Below are positions 1 to 12,700 of a stretch of DNA of 64,000 nucleotides, in pieces (the stretch's first letter is position 1; every line of letters starts with the position of its first letter). The stretch is taken from contig NBBA01000007.1 in NCBI GenBank assembly GCA_002794785.1, forward strand, positions 1,364,001 to 1,428,000. Direction: 5' to 3'. The notes beneath the pieces were generated by a model. It was not told the DNA's origin. It saw nothing but the letters and a program-made list of their open reading frames with translations, and did not search any database. This DNA is from Coniferiporia sulphurascens. Its lineage: Eukaryota; Basidiomycota; Agaricomycetes; Hymenochaetales; Hymenochaetaceae. Both the position numbers and the translations under genes were made by a program.

Positions 1-2574
1 CTGGTTGAACACCTGGAAGAATCAGTCTCCGGGAGAGCTCGTCCGGTATGCGAAGCAAGTCATCGAAACCCTTTTGGAGTGTCTGGACATCCTTCTCCGC
101 GTCCAAGCCTAAATGGCGCGCGACGGCAAAACTCACTATGAAAGACGGTATTCGAGCACGTTCATCAGAGTTCCCCACTTCCCAAACCACACTCTCGACG
201 ATACGCCCATCCTTGAATCGTCGGAGTTCCGCCTTGCTGCCCCAGAAATCGCGGAAGTCTGTTGCCTCCTCGCTATCTTGCTCAGACGCCGCAGGTCCAT
301 GATCCACAAGCCGGAAAGCATTGGATTGATTAAGAATCAGGCCGATATGAATCTTGGAAAGAGGGAAGGCTGAATTGGCGTGCGAAATAGGTCGAGGATC
401 GTTAATCGGACCGAAAATAGCAATAGCATGCACGCGATCCCCTAACGCACGCCGTAGGACGATCGCCAGTGTGCATAACACATATTGTGATGGAGAACCA
501 TAATCTAGGGACTCGACAATATGTGATTTACGCACTGCTGCGTTCTTAAGATCAACACTGACGAAAAGCTGATTAGATAGTGACGACCAGCATGGGTGAA
601 GGAGCAAAAGCTACCTCAGGACGACGTCAAACCGCGTCGAAAGCTGTCTGCGGTCTTGCAGGAAGAGCTCCGGAAAGGGATCCGCTGTTGTAGAGCCAAT
701 ACTGTTATTCAGTAATTCAAGCGTTGTCCTGGCATCGTGCCGCAACTGCTCAAAAGGAGTTAGCTCAAGCTAAGCTGTAAACAGACATGAACGGGACATA
801 CGAGGTCAAGAGAGGCAAGTGGTACACCCGACAGCAGATTTATCGAAGCGGAGTCAACAAAAACGGCGCTGCGACACGACTTGTACGTATCTGGTAAAAA
901 CTGGATGTCCATCAGACTAATTTCCGATGAAAATGGGAACACAAACCTTGAAGTCACCCTTCGTGAAAACTGGCTCGACTGCAAAGTCGCGTTTTGCTTC
1001 CAAGTCCTGTAAGCATACCTCGAAAAAGACAAAAAAGACAAGAAGCCTCACCCAGAAAATCAAGAGCTGCACGGAATAGTTGATAAGAGCTCAGACTGCG
1101 GCCCACTGTTCTCCGCGAAGTCGCTTTTGGAACTTTTTTCCCGGTATAATCTTCTCCGACGATAAGGACACGCAAAAGTGAGGCCCAAAAGAAACCTTTT
1201 CCCTCGAAGCCAATTATGCACCCTCGGCCCTTTGGTCCGGGACTATATCCACGCTGATTTGCCCAGACGCGTAGAAGGGCAAGCGCGTCTCTGAAAGACG
1301 GTACCTCGTGTAAAAGTTCATGAGTCTGCAGCAGACGCGCGCGGGCGGCCGTGCACAGCAAGAGGTCGGAATTGTAAATAGGCGTGTTAAGAGCAACAGC
1401 CTCCTCGGATCCCCCTGCAGACCTCACGCGGAGGTTACAGCGATCTGGAGACAAATGGTGCAAGGAAATAGGGGCAGAATTCGAGAGAATTGGGAGCAAT
1501 CTAATACGAGCGTTAAGGCCCGTAAAATCCGTTGACGAACCATCTGTAAATTGAATTTATTACACATACTGTCCAATGTCTTTTGCGCTGGACCTACCTT
1601 TCCGGGCCATCAAGACGAGCGAGGTGAGGCGATTGTCCGGGGAATGCGAATCATAAAAAACGTCGACATTTAGCTTTTTGCTAGTTGAAACGGCAGACGC
1701 CAGTGAAGCCAGGTAATATGCTCTTTTGTGGAAGAAGCGACAATCTAAATAGTCTTTTTCCTGAAAAAGAGTCTGAAGAAATGCTCGTGAGGGATGTGAA
1801 ACACATTTAATGGACATATATACATACTGCGGGCATTTCCACAGCGACATCAACGGTCCACGACGTGCTGCTTGCGCTTTTTACACCCACTTTATTCGCC
1901 CAACTGCCAACTAGAGCGATATCGCTGGGTCTTTCAAACGCGACCTTCCACGCCGTATTTTCGCTCGGCTGGGGGGTGGGATATGGGACGGCTATGTGCT
2001 GTTTAAGAAGATCCGAGGACGCCTCCAGGGGATGGGCGGGAGCCTTAGATGGTAGATCCATCAATTCCGTATGCAGGACGCGAAGAAATTCTTCTACAGG
2101 TTTAATGCGCGACTCCTTAGGTCTAACGTTCGGGAGCAACGCGTCGATCTATGCGCAAGCTCAGGCTCATGTATAATTTTTTTTGTGAAGCACACACCTG
2201 TAGCTTGAAAGAACTTGACTGGAACAATTCCGAGGCCTCCTTAATAGAGCGAAGCTCATCCCGTGTCGGAGGCCTGTTCGCATTCCTATCGCCGTGGTGC
2301 TCCTCCTTCTCAGTCATGGTTTCGTGACTCCCGTCGATGCCACCCCATTCCTCCTTCACCTCTCCTTCATCTATCCCTTCATTGATGCTATCTCCCTCCT
2401 CCGTTATCAAGCTAGTAACACCATCAGACCGGCCTTCGGCATTCAACTGTCGCTTCTAATAACAAGTTAAGGGCCTGTCGGACTGAACTGAGAGACTTGG
2501 CCCACCTTCTCCCTTCCAGTTCCTTTCTCCGCGAAGGCTGTCCTTTTTCTTTTGAGGCCAAAGTCTTGAGTCAT
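1..2574 (-). CDS. UTP22: U3 snoRNP / SSU processome protein UTP22 (NRAP, NOL6), 3' part cut off by window edge
   Basis: Nucleolar component of the UTP-C subcomplex of the small-subunit processome, needed for 18S pre-rRNA processing. The reverse strand reads through several exons. The first is short (2574 to about 2504, MTQDFGLKRKR...) and a roughly 55-nt intron follows. The next exons carry the family N-terminus (PPTRDELRSIKEASELF) and a stretch with RPSDIALVGSW typical of the first Nrap domain. Bases about 954-1499 give the next Nrap block (LALLRVWANQRGY). Bases 1-270 contain the strongly conserved FWGSKAELRRFKDGRIVES motif. The remaining C-terminal domains lie beyond base 1. The start is chosen at 2574 because the basic KRKR segment fits a nucleolar protein and the splice phase joins cleanly. 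Family identification is firm; exact exon borders are inferred. Confidence 0.9.
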
Positions 2575-2764
2575 GCCCGCAACAGTCATGAGTGTTGCGT
2601 CTCTATAATTTAGCCCAAAGTAACGTATGCAAAGAAAGTGGAAAAAGCTGTACGCTGGAGAAGCACATATAAGGCATCTTTCTCCCACGAAGTCTAAATG
2701 TTAACATACAGTGTGATGACGTAAGATCCAAAGCAGGGGAACAAAACATGAACAGCTATTAATA

Positions 2765-3886
2765 TTAATCCTCAATAACAATAACGCTTCCCGGGTCAGT
2801 CGCATCTACCCGCCGTCGTCTTGAGCCTCCTCCTCCAGCGTCCTCTTCTACCCCTCGTCTCCGCTTTCCTCCTACACGGTCTCGCCCTGTTTCCTTCTCA
2901 ACGGGACCTGCATTCGCCGAGCCTTCCTCTGAGTCTGTGAGGTCAATGATTTCCCCATTCGCGTTTGTTTGTAGCGGTGGTTGTGGCCGTGTACTCCGTC
3001 GGGCTTGACCTGTCCCGTTACTGTCCGCACCCCTGGCTATGGCCGATACAGTGCTGGCCTTCGTTTTGCCTTTGGACCTTGCTTGTGCCACGGCGCCCGT
3101 CTCAGGCTCCTTTGGCTTAGGGGTAAGCGCGTACAGTTTCGTCCATTCTCGGGCCGTGCTATCGTGCTTCTGGGGATTCCGAACATACTCACTCGCAATA
3201 GAAGGCACTGTCATGAGTTTGTCAGTGTCTGTAATAGAAGCAAATATTAAGGATTCAAACCGAGAGGATCCTCTATGATCAATAAGTGAGTTATAGCACG
3301 ACCGAACAAATAACATTTTGGACATACTGGGATTGGGATCTGTCAGTAGAGAAGAAAGGGAGAGGAGGACTTTATACAGAGAGAGAGCGGGTGACCAATT
3401 CTGCTTTAAAACATCGATGCAGACATTTCCCCTGTCGGAGATGTTCATGTGGTATATCCTGCCAGGAAGCCAGGTATTGTCAGTCCAGAACGTGCACGAT
3501 TAGGGCAAGCTCCTCAAATTGCGCCGTTTTTGACAGAGACCTCGACTGTAGAAAGCTTACCGGGTGACAAAAATAACTTTTGGTGCAGAAAATCTAAGCT
3601 GCCCCTCGTTAGATAGAGCAATGAACCTGTGGTGGTTACGAGCGTGCTTACGGATAGTCCGTGCCAAGTTCAAAAGTCAATTTAAAGAGCCCACCTTCAT
3701 ATGGGCTCCCCTCAGGGCCAGGAATAGATGCCTGTTATCAAGAGAATTAGTAATTGCGAGGTCAAGATGCACTGCACAACATACCTTCCAACGAAAGACG
3801 TTGTCTTCAGTAGGTTCAAGGGACATGCCGCCCATATCCTCCTTTTGCAAGTCGGCAATTTCGTGGTTGATTCGCTTCATGGTCAT
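2765..3886 (-). CDS. E2 ubiquitin-conjugating enzyme (UBC4/UBCH5-like core) with C-terminal SUMO-interacting tail
   Basis: Class II E2 enzyme carrying ubiquitin or a relative as a thioester. Five or more exons spell a full UBC fold: N-terminal helix [13 protein letters not shown], then [16 protein letters not shown], then [21 protein letters not shown], the active-site loop [16 protein letters not shown] with the catalytic Cys, and [10 protein letters not shown] in the last helix. A 12-nt microexon at 3261-3272 restores the usual DPLVP stretch. After the fold comes an extension of about 115 residues rich in Lys, Arg, Ser and Gly. It holds [12 protein letters not shown], a textbook SUMO-interacting motif with an acidic flank, and it ends in SVIVIED, a second SIM-like sequence; a KRRR basic patch suggests nuclear location. 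It is head-to-head with the CSC1-type gene (about 270 bp apart). The core family is certain; the SUMO link is inferred from motifs only. Confidence 0.9.
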
Positions 3887-4159
3887 CTAAAAGTGGGTCA
3901 GCCGACAGCCCTCCGGGGGGCTGTAAGCACGACGCACATTTCTGGGCAGAGTCGGTGCCATGGTGGTGGCTCTAATGTACAAGCTGCACCGCGTCGCAAA
4001 TTCATGGTTAATGAGACTAATTCCCAACTTGGACGAGGATATCCCACGGCCTCGGGCGCGCCACAGGCGCGGCAGCCCTGAACAGCGCCGCGAACGACAG
4101 TCTCGTTGTCCGGAACCCACTGTGCCCGACGTGCACTGTAATATGCACAGAGGGCAGCG

Positions 4160-7100
4160 ATGAGCGCCGCGAACTTCTCTGTATGGGACTTTCTCGTCTT
4201 AGACGGTGATAGTCCTGCCCCGCCAGGCTCTCCTCCGACCCGTGCGTACCCTCCTTCGTTTCTTGAGCAATTTGAGGCATTTCTGAACAGTAGCGCGCAG
4301 GCAAGTTCGAAGGACCATGGTTCAGGACGCAGCTTTATCTGTCGACTACAATCGGATTGGTCTCTTTTTTACTTTTCTCATATGCTAGGACGAGATGGCC
4401 TCTGTTGTTCGCTCCGCGCACGAAATTGAAGGGTGTGTAGACCGCCTCGCATGAATGCCGCCCTATTAATTCCTGACCGATCTCTTTGCAGGATTTTCAC
4501 CTCATGAGGCCCATGCACATATGGCATTCTTTGGCTGGATTATACCGACCATAAGGACCTCTGAAATTACTATACTGCAAATCGTCGGTTTGGACGCTGC
4601 TGTTGTGAGCATTTATTTCTACAATACGAGTCCGCAGTGCACATTTATAAATTTCTGAACGGAAAATATAGCTATTGAATTTCCTCAAGATGTCGTTCTA
4701 CCTTTTCTCCCTGATGTCTGTGCTTGCCATCTCCGTCCTTATGCCTATCAATTTCAAGGTCAGTGCAGTCCGGGATCTACCAGTGTCTTGCAAAATGTAT
4801 CACTAACTGGTTTATATAGAACAACATCGGTATGAGCGATGGCGAGGATGAGAATCCTGATTGGCTCAGCATTATTTCTAACTTGCCAAGCCTCCCAAAA
4901 AATCCGACTCAAGGGCGGGACTGGATGGATCTCCTAAACGACGCCAATACCTATCTTTCTCTTCATCTTGTTTTCACATACCTTTTCACGTTCCTTACTT
5001 TACGCTTCGTCTATAAGAATTACTCGCGTTTTGTCCGCGCTCGCCAGCTATACTCACTTGAACTAGTGCATTCTATTGCAGCACGGACGGCGATGGTCAC
5101 AGACCTACCTAATCACCTTTGTGGCGAAAGATCTTTAGCAGTCTATTTCGAGAGCATGGGACTCACTGTCGAGAGCGTCAGTGTATGCCGAGAGGTCTCG
5201 TCGTTGAAGAAACTTCTCGACCGCAGAACGGATGCGCTGCTAAAACTTGAGCGTGCTTGGACGAAATATCTCGGGAATCCAAGTAACGCTGAAGTATACG
5301 ACCCGTCGGACAACGCTGTCCCGCCTCTAGTGGACATCGAGGGCGATCAATCGTCTTCCAGAATGCCAACTGCATCCCTTATAGCTCCACATCGCAAGAG
5401 GCCAACAATCAGACTGGGATGGTTCAAGCCGAAGACGGATGCCCTTGAATATCTGGAGGCACGCTTTAAGGAGGCAGACCAAGCTGTGCAGCAGAAAAGG
5501 AGGACAGGGAAATTCAAAGCATCCCGTGTGGCATTCGTGACGTTCGAGAAAATGTCGAGTGCAGTATGTCTGACGTTCTGTCCTTATTTGCGCTACTTTT
5601 TTACTCAATTCAAATTCCCCCGGACAGCAAATAGCGTCACAGATCGCCCATGCACCACAACCCCTACAATGCTCTACATACCTTGCACCGGAACCCCGCG
5701 ACATTGTTTGGGAAAACATGACACACTCTCGAAACTCCGTCCGGACACGAGAGCTCATCGTCCTTGCATTGATGATTCTAATTTTCTTTTTCTGGGTGTT
5801 TCCTATTACTGCACTTGCAGGTTTGCTTAGTTACGAGGAGATCAAGAGGACGATGCCTTGGCTCGGGCGCTGGATCGACTCAAATGAGCAAGTTAGAGCC
5901 GTCGTGCAGAATGTCCTACCTTCTGTTGCGATGATTTCCCTGAATGCTTTGCTGCCTTTCTTGTTTGAAGGTTTGTGACGTCGCAAAGATGTTCTCACTA
6001 TGGAGAAAATCTAATGGTATTTCCCGACAGCTCTCACCTATATCCAAGGCTACCGCTCGAGGAGTTGGATAGAATATTCCTTATTGAAGAAATATTTTCT
6101 CTTCCTGCTTATTAACGTCGTCTTCATTTTCCTGCTTGCGAGCACGTACTGGCAATTGATTCGGGATCTGGCCGAATCGCCTGCCAAGGTACCGGAAAGA
6201 ATTGCCCAGGCTTTACAGCAAGGCCGAGCGAGGTACAGTTTAAATCTTGCTTTTTTATTACATCTCATTCACCGTGCCTTCAGATATTTCTTCCTTTCCT
6301 ACGTCATTCTACAGGGCCTCGGCATTATGCCCATGCAGCTTCTCAACCTCGGCGTTATCATCCCCCGCCTCATTTTCCGCATCTTTATAACGCGCACTCC
6401 GAGAGGTACGATTTATTTTAAGAGAAAGCCATTCTTTTGATTGACTCTTTCAGATTTTGCCGAGCTAAATGCGCCTCCTATGATCAATTATGGGGTCGTT
6501 TATCCTCAGGCTATTCTTATTTTTGTCGTAACAATGCTATACAGCGTGATCCAGCCGACCATTCTGATTTTCGGCGCTCTATACTTCGGGATAGGCTACC
6601 TGGTTTATAAGTACAAACTACTGTTCGGTAAGTGGCCCTACCGCGTTACTTCGCAAAGGAGGGCGCTTATTCCAGGACAGTATTTTACAAGCCGTATGAA
6701 TCTCAGGGTCAAGCATGGCCAATCACGTTCACTCGGCTTATATGGGGGATCATCATCTTTCAGATTTTCATGACAGGGATCTTCCTGCTTAAGAATAGTC
6801 TCGTCCTCTCATCTCTCATGGTGCCACTTTTGTTCGGGACGCTCGCCTGGTCTGTGTACACAGCTAACGCGTTCAAGCCCTTGAGCAACTTCGTCAACCT
6901 CAGCTCCGTGTTCGAAGTGCAGCGCGGGGAAGAAACAGCAGATGTCCTTAGAATGCGTGCCGGACATCCCGTGACTTGGTCGCAGAGGTGAGCATATCCC
7001 AGCGTCCCAAGTGTTTGTAGCATCTTTAGACGCCCTGTTTAGCAACCTGAACCGAAGAAGGTATGCTCAGAATGACGAGACGCTTTACGTCGCTCCTGAG

Positions 7101-7881
7101 GATGAACGAACAGATTATGTGCGCTTCTATAGGTGTTTTTGGAAGAGAAGATTTTCTGATACACTGTTGTTAGTCTCAGCCTCCGATGGCCAACTGGTAC
7201 AGTGGAGTGCTAAAGTATGTGAACTCTTTACAATTGACAACGCCGATCCTTATATTTCCTTTTCTTAGCACCGGAAAGCGTCGTTATGGTCATCCGGCCC
7301 TGAATGGTGTGCTACCGCAGCCCTGGCTCCCCTTGAAGAAGGGTCAGACCCTTGTCAATAGAGAGGCCGCCATATCAAATGGGAAGAGCAGCGAGGCAGT
7401 CGTCCTTACACTGAGAAAACGGTACAGTAGCATCCGTAGAGGAGATCGAGGGGCATCGTCTAGTCGCTCACGGGCAAACGAGGAGGTTAATCAAAGAGAG
7501 CGCCTCGCAGACGAGGGTCCATCACTGATGAATCCATGGTCGGATGTACGGGCGGATGGCGCGAACGAGGGCGTGCGTTCGGGCGACTTGAGGCACCGTT
7601 TGAGCTTTGATGACGCGTCGGGAGTTATCGTTCTGCCCGAGGATGCACACTGGTTGATGGAGGATGGTGATAGTGACTCTGAAGGGGACTATGGAAGCAG
7701 GGAAACCCCGACCGGTGTGTCGGACAGTAATATTGCGACAGTGACCGGAGCGGATGTCGCCAGTTCATCTTCCATAGCCCAGCCAGTAACCACTCCCCCC
7801 TCAAAACAACGGCACGGGATCTACTACCATCATCCCGAAAGACGGCGCCAAACGATTCCGGGGGCCTTCCCAAGGTCGTAG
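4160..7881 (+). CDS. CSC1/OSCA/TMEM63-family stress-gated cation channel (RSN1/PHM7 architecture)
   Basis: Polytopic membrane protein of roughly 1,000 residues encoded by about a dozen exons. The N-terminal membrane part contains RTRWPLLFAPRTKLKGFSPH and FFGWIIPTIRTSEITILQ followed by VGLDAAV, all typical of agaricomycete DUF221 proteins. A cytosolic PHM7-like domain follows (about 5,090-5,570, including ASRVAFVTFEKMSSA). A multi-helix C-terminal RSN1_7TM region spans about 5,720-6,970 (NALLPFLFE, NYGVVYPQAILIFVV, QPTILIFGALYFGIGYLVY). The tail (about 7,270-7,881) is hydrophilic and acidic and probably cytosolic. Family members are osmosensitive, Ca2+-permeable channels of the plasma membrane or endomembranes. 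The start at 4160 is the first ATG, joined by a likely intron to the first hydrophobic exon; this N-terminus is the least certain part. The 3' end converges on the release-factor gene, 129 bp away. Confidence 0.9.
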
Positions 7882-8010
7882 CTTTGAACTTCGATTGACT
7901 GATCTTCTGATTAGGAGTTGGAAGCTAGTAATTATTGTATGGGTTGGCGGATATTTCTGTTCTATTATATATAACAATCTTAGACTACGAGAGTGTATAC
8001 TGCAGTTCTA

Positions 8011-9569
8011 TTAATCACTCAGGACATCATCCACTAGACCCTGCTGATAGTTAGCAATTATGCCATCAAGAAGGACCTGCAAGCCGACTCCGTCAATAAT
8101 CGAAGAGACATTTTTTAGGGTCATCCCTATTCGATGATCTGTCACCCGATCCTCAAAAACCCAAGCATTATTAGCAAACGGAAAGTGAGTTGAACCGACA
8201 GGAATTAAATACCTGTACGAAGTTATACGTTCGTATCTTCTCACTACGGTCGGCACTTCTTACCAACCGGCGTCTGGTCTCCCTACGTTCGGTGATGTCG
8301 GCCTGAAGTTTGCGATCGAGAAGACGTGCTCGTAGTACTTGAAAGGCTCGAGCTTTGTTCTTATAGAAGCAGGACGTCGACAACGACCTGGGTTTGATAT
8401 GGCATAAACGAGACTTACCATGTGCTGACTTCTTTCGTCTTGCATTGACACTGTGATACCCGTCGGAAGGTGGGTGAGCCGCACGGCTGATTCAGTTTTA
8501 TTAACGTGCTTTAAATGGAAGAAAAAGGCATGTCCATTGACAGATGAGGGAACGGCTCGGGAAGAGGGAATAAACACTTACCTGGCCACCAGCACCTCGG
8601 GCTCGCATGACTTCAATTTTGACGTCCTTTTCGTCGTATAACCGGTCTGGCTCCGCCTGTGATTCTGTACTATTAGAAAAGGGGAGAACCTTGGAGATCT
8701 CTCAGAACTGTTCAGTAAAAGGATGTTATAAGTACATACGACGACTTGAACGGTGCTGGTATGAACTCTTCCGCTAGATTCCGTCGCGGGAACTCTCTGC
8801 ACCCTATGAACACCGCTCTCCCAGCGCAACAAGTCAAAGGCACCCTCACCAACAACCTCCAAGATCGCAGTCTTCAGCCCTCCCCCTTCCCGTTCCTCCT
8901 TTGTTATCATTTTTGCTGACCATTCGCGAACATTCGCAAACCGAGAGTACATCCTTAACAAGTCTGCGAGGAAGAGTGAGGCCTCAGACCCTCCCACACC
9001 AGGTTTGATTTCAAGGAGCGCGGATAAGTCGCTGGTCTGAGAACGGGGAACTAGTAGACGTGGGAGCGTATCACGGACGAGGTTGTCTTGAGTTTCAATC
9101 AACATTTTATATTCCTCCGATGCGAGAGCACGGATATCGGGATCCTCGTCTTCCAAAAGACTGGCCGTCTCAACAAGTGACTACTGCGCAGAGCTTGTGT
9201 AAGCATAATAAGGGTGAATCGGGGGGTGAATTGACCTTGCTTGTATTTTGCAAAGTACACCAGGCATTGTAGATTGGGTCCAAGCTCTTCAGTCGCTTGC
9301 CGTACCGACTGTCCGGAGAATCAGAACTAGCACCTACCTACTGCGCATTAACAATAGCAGCAAGGGAATAAAGAGGATGCGAACACTACATTTGCGATCA
9401 ACTCGTTCCGTTCCGCGATACGCTTATTGACGATCGACAACAGCCTAGCATTGTCTTCGTGAAAAGCTTGCAGGGTGCAAGTAACGCCAGATGGACGCGA
9501 TGTCTTCAGGCCACCAGTATGGACATGTCTTCGACATATGTTTCTAGCAAAGAGCGTGCATTTGAACAT
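8011..9569 (-). CDS. MRF1: Mitochondrial peptide chain release factor 1 (class I, GGQ)
   Basis: Terminates mitochondrial translation by triggering peptidyl-tRNA hydrolysis at stop codons. The reverse strand starts at 9569 with [15 protein letters not shown], an Arg-rich, acid-free leader typical of matrix targeting. The coiled-coil domain follows, then the PCRF domain ([35 protein letters not shown]). Next come [21 protein letters not shown] and the catalytic segment [15 protein letters not shown] phase-0 intron lies exactly after the GGQ codons, and the next exon opens with [18 protein letters not shown]. The C-terminus is [20 protein letters not shown], ending at 8011. The length of about 390 residues is normal for the family. 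The gene shares a divergent promoter of about 180 bp with the WDR59 gene. Confidence 0.93.
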
Positions 9570-9749
9570 TAGTTGCAGGTTGCGGATTGCTGGGTTCAAG
9601 AGTTTGACGCTGCGGCAGACGCGCCGGTCGGTGGCTGAGGATAGGGTCACGACGCTCGGGCATTGAGACACGCTTGGCGAACGCGTCTTGCAAACTGCTA
9701 GAGGTACTCAGCGTTTGGGTAGCTTTCTGTCCTGCATCTGCATGTTTGC

Positions 9750-12700
9750 ATGTCCTCGTCCGCCTTGCCCCCATCTCACCCTCAAGCCGGTCTGGGGAGC
9801 ATACAGATCTCTCAGAGTCCTGCATCGCCCCCTCTTAGCTACCTTTCCGCGCGAAGACCTTCACTTGCTCTGTTGACCGACCCACAAGCAAACGATGACC
9901 CGTCCTCAAACCTTTACCTCCCGCAGCCCTCCGGCCTTAGGAACGAGGCTTCGCGCGGACTCGAATCTCCTGAGGAAGATGGAAAGCTTAATAAAAGCTT
10001 GCAGATTGACATGAAGTCCATGGTTGGCGACTCTGTGGGGAACGTGAGCGGCCCTCTACCTAACTAATTCCGAGCCCCTCATAGCTCATGCGAATTATAA
10101 GATGAGCATAAGTCCTACTAGCCGAGATATTGTCCTAGCTGCGTGCGTCAACAGCATTTTCGGTGCTCGCGACAGTACTAATATGCAATGGTCCATGCAG
10201 GAGGAAGGGCCTCTTTATTATTGACCTTGAGGCTCCACTCGAGGTACCAAGGTTTTTACCTCAGGGTGGAACATGGGATGTTGCAGATGTACAGTGGAAT
10301 CCTTGTCCAAGTCACTCAGAATTTATCGTGTCGACTTCAAGCGATCGCATGTGAGTCTAGCTCTATGCTTTCCCGAACCTCGTCTCAGAAGGGTATATTT
10401 TTCAGGTTGATCTGGAACCTCTTCCTTGTTGGTAAAACATCAATAGAATTCATTCTTCAGTCACATTATAGGGCCATAACGGACATTAACTGGCACACAT
10501 TTGATCCTGACCTTGTATGCAGCACCGGCATTGACTCATGGATATGGGCTTGGGACATTAGAGATCCTCAAAAACCCGCCTTTGGTGAGCTGGTTCTCGA
10601 CAGTGGCTTGAGAGCCATACTTATTATTGCTCCTTCAAGGACTCTGTGCATTTAATGGTTAGTGATATACATAATTTTATGCTAAAACCCGGCTAAAACT
10701 TTCCTAGCCGGAGGGACTCAAGTCAAATGGAATCGCAAGGACGGCAATATATTGGCATCGTCTCATTTAGATGAGGTTCTGATTTGGGACCGGCGAGTAA
10801 GTTTAGAATAATATTTCTCCGATCGGCACACCGTAATGATGGACGATATAGAAAGGGTCCATACCTGTCTCCCGCGTGAAGGCGCACAGCGCCAAAATTT
10901 ACGGTATCGATTGGTCGCATTCACGTCGTGACGAGATAATCACCTGTTCTCTCGACAAAACAATAAAAGTGTGGGACACAGGCAATCTGAGCTCTACAGA
11001 TTGCTCACCCTCACAAACCTTTTATACCGATCATCCCGTTTGGAGAGCTAGAGATCTTCCTTTTGGACGTGGTGTACTGAGTCTCCCTCAGAGAGGTGAA
11101 ACAGTACTTGAAATGTGGAGCTACGATGACCACAAGGTTCCAGTTGAGACTTTCGAGGGACATACTGACGTAGTCAAAGAGTTTGTATGGAGAAGCGGAA
11201 GCGGCACATCTGGGAATGGCGAGTTTTTAGTGTCCTATGATTCCACCACAAGAGAATTAACAATTCGTGGACAGACAAGGACTTTCAGCTCATCACTTGG
11301 TCAAAGGACAAGACGCTTCGGTTCAGACCGATCGGGCGTGACATTATGCAAGTACGTGAATTTATAGCCAGTTCCGTATAAGAGAGCATTTTAATCTGAC
11401 TGATCCCTTCAGAAAGTCGGGGCTTCTCGAGAGCCAACAGAGAAAAGCCACAATGTTCGTCACACGGAAGAATGGGTCTCTTTCCGTTCGCCACCTATCG
11501 GTACTGGGCATCTTCCTGCCCTTTCCGCGCCGACAGGCCATCGTTCGATACTTGCAGGCGTTCGCGCGACTCCCTTCACTGTTCAGGCAAATCCAGTTCT
11601 TCTGCCGCATCATGGATCAGCAGCGCGAGCGTCCCGTCACGAATTGTTCAAAGAGAAAGAATGGACAATGAACAACGCGCAGCGCCTCCTGGCCGCACAT
11701 GCAGCTGACCGACATGAAGGTACGATGAGTAAGGGCAGTACCAAAGGTGGCAGACCGCGGATGGACCCGGCGACTTGGCTATCCAGCTTCCGTGCCGAAA
11801 GCGTCGGCCCCGCAAGGCTCAGCTCGGGATCGCGTCCACCCTCTAACGCTGATAAGGATGTCTTGGATGTTGAGCTAAGCCAGAGAAGAAGTCCAAGTCG
11901 TGGCAGGATTGAAGAGGGGCCACGTGACTCCAATAATGCTCTCCTGGACGAGTAAGTGCACTTGAGCCCTTAAGCCTCGGAATGAAGCTAACGTGGCATA
12001 AAGAATCAACACAGTCGTGAACAAGCTTACGCCGACAAAGATTAAGCTAGAGAGGGTTTGTCTTCAGTTGATCTTCCTAAGCTTTACACTGAGCTGACTA
12101 CTGAAATTAAGCATGACCTGACTAAGCATCGAAGCTGTACGTTTGGCCTCCATGGCCCATGGGGGGAATCGTCTTCCGTCAATGTCTTCGTCCGAGTCAC
12201 ATTCACCTTTCCCCGAGACTATCCGTCAGCGAGGCCCCCTCATGGCGCCCCAGCCATAGAAATCGAACGCAGCCCTCTAATCACTGTTAAGAGACGCGCA
12301 TACATGCAAAAAAGGCTTCGAGAGATACGCGAAACTCAGAGACCTTGTCTCGAGGCCTGTCTGCGGTTTCTTCTTTTCTCCGATGGTGGGCGGCGCAGGA
12401 AGAAGTCCGGCCTTGACTCTGGTACATCTTCTGAAGAGGATGAACTATTGGAGTCTGGCAAAGGCAAAGACTTCTCTGCGTCTCTTATACGAGACCATCC
12501 TAACCTGGCAGAACCCAGGTCATCACAGGGTGTTTTTGGTCCAAACGGTATGTTCTCTCTGGTTTCTGTATGTCATCAATCCATTCGTTTAAGTGTTATT
12601 TAGGTCAGCTTGTCTGTATCTTCCGCTCTCTGCCACGTCTCGTAAAGGCTGTTCCCCAAGACTTGTCTGCTGCACCCGCGATAACTTCTCGTGAGACAGA

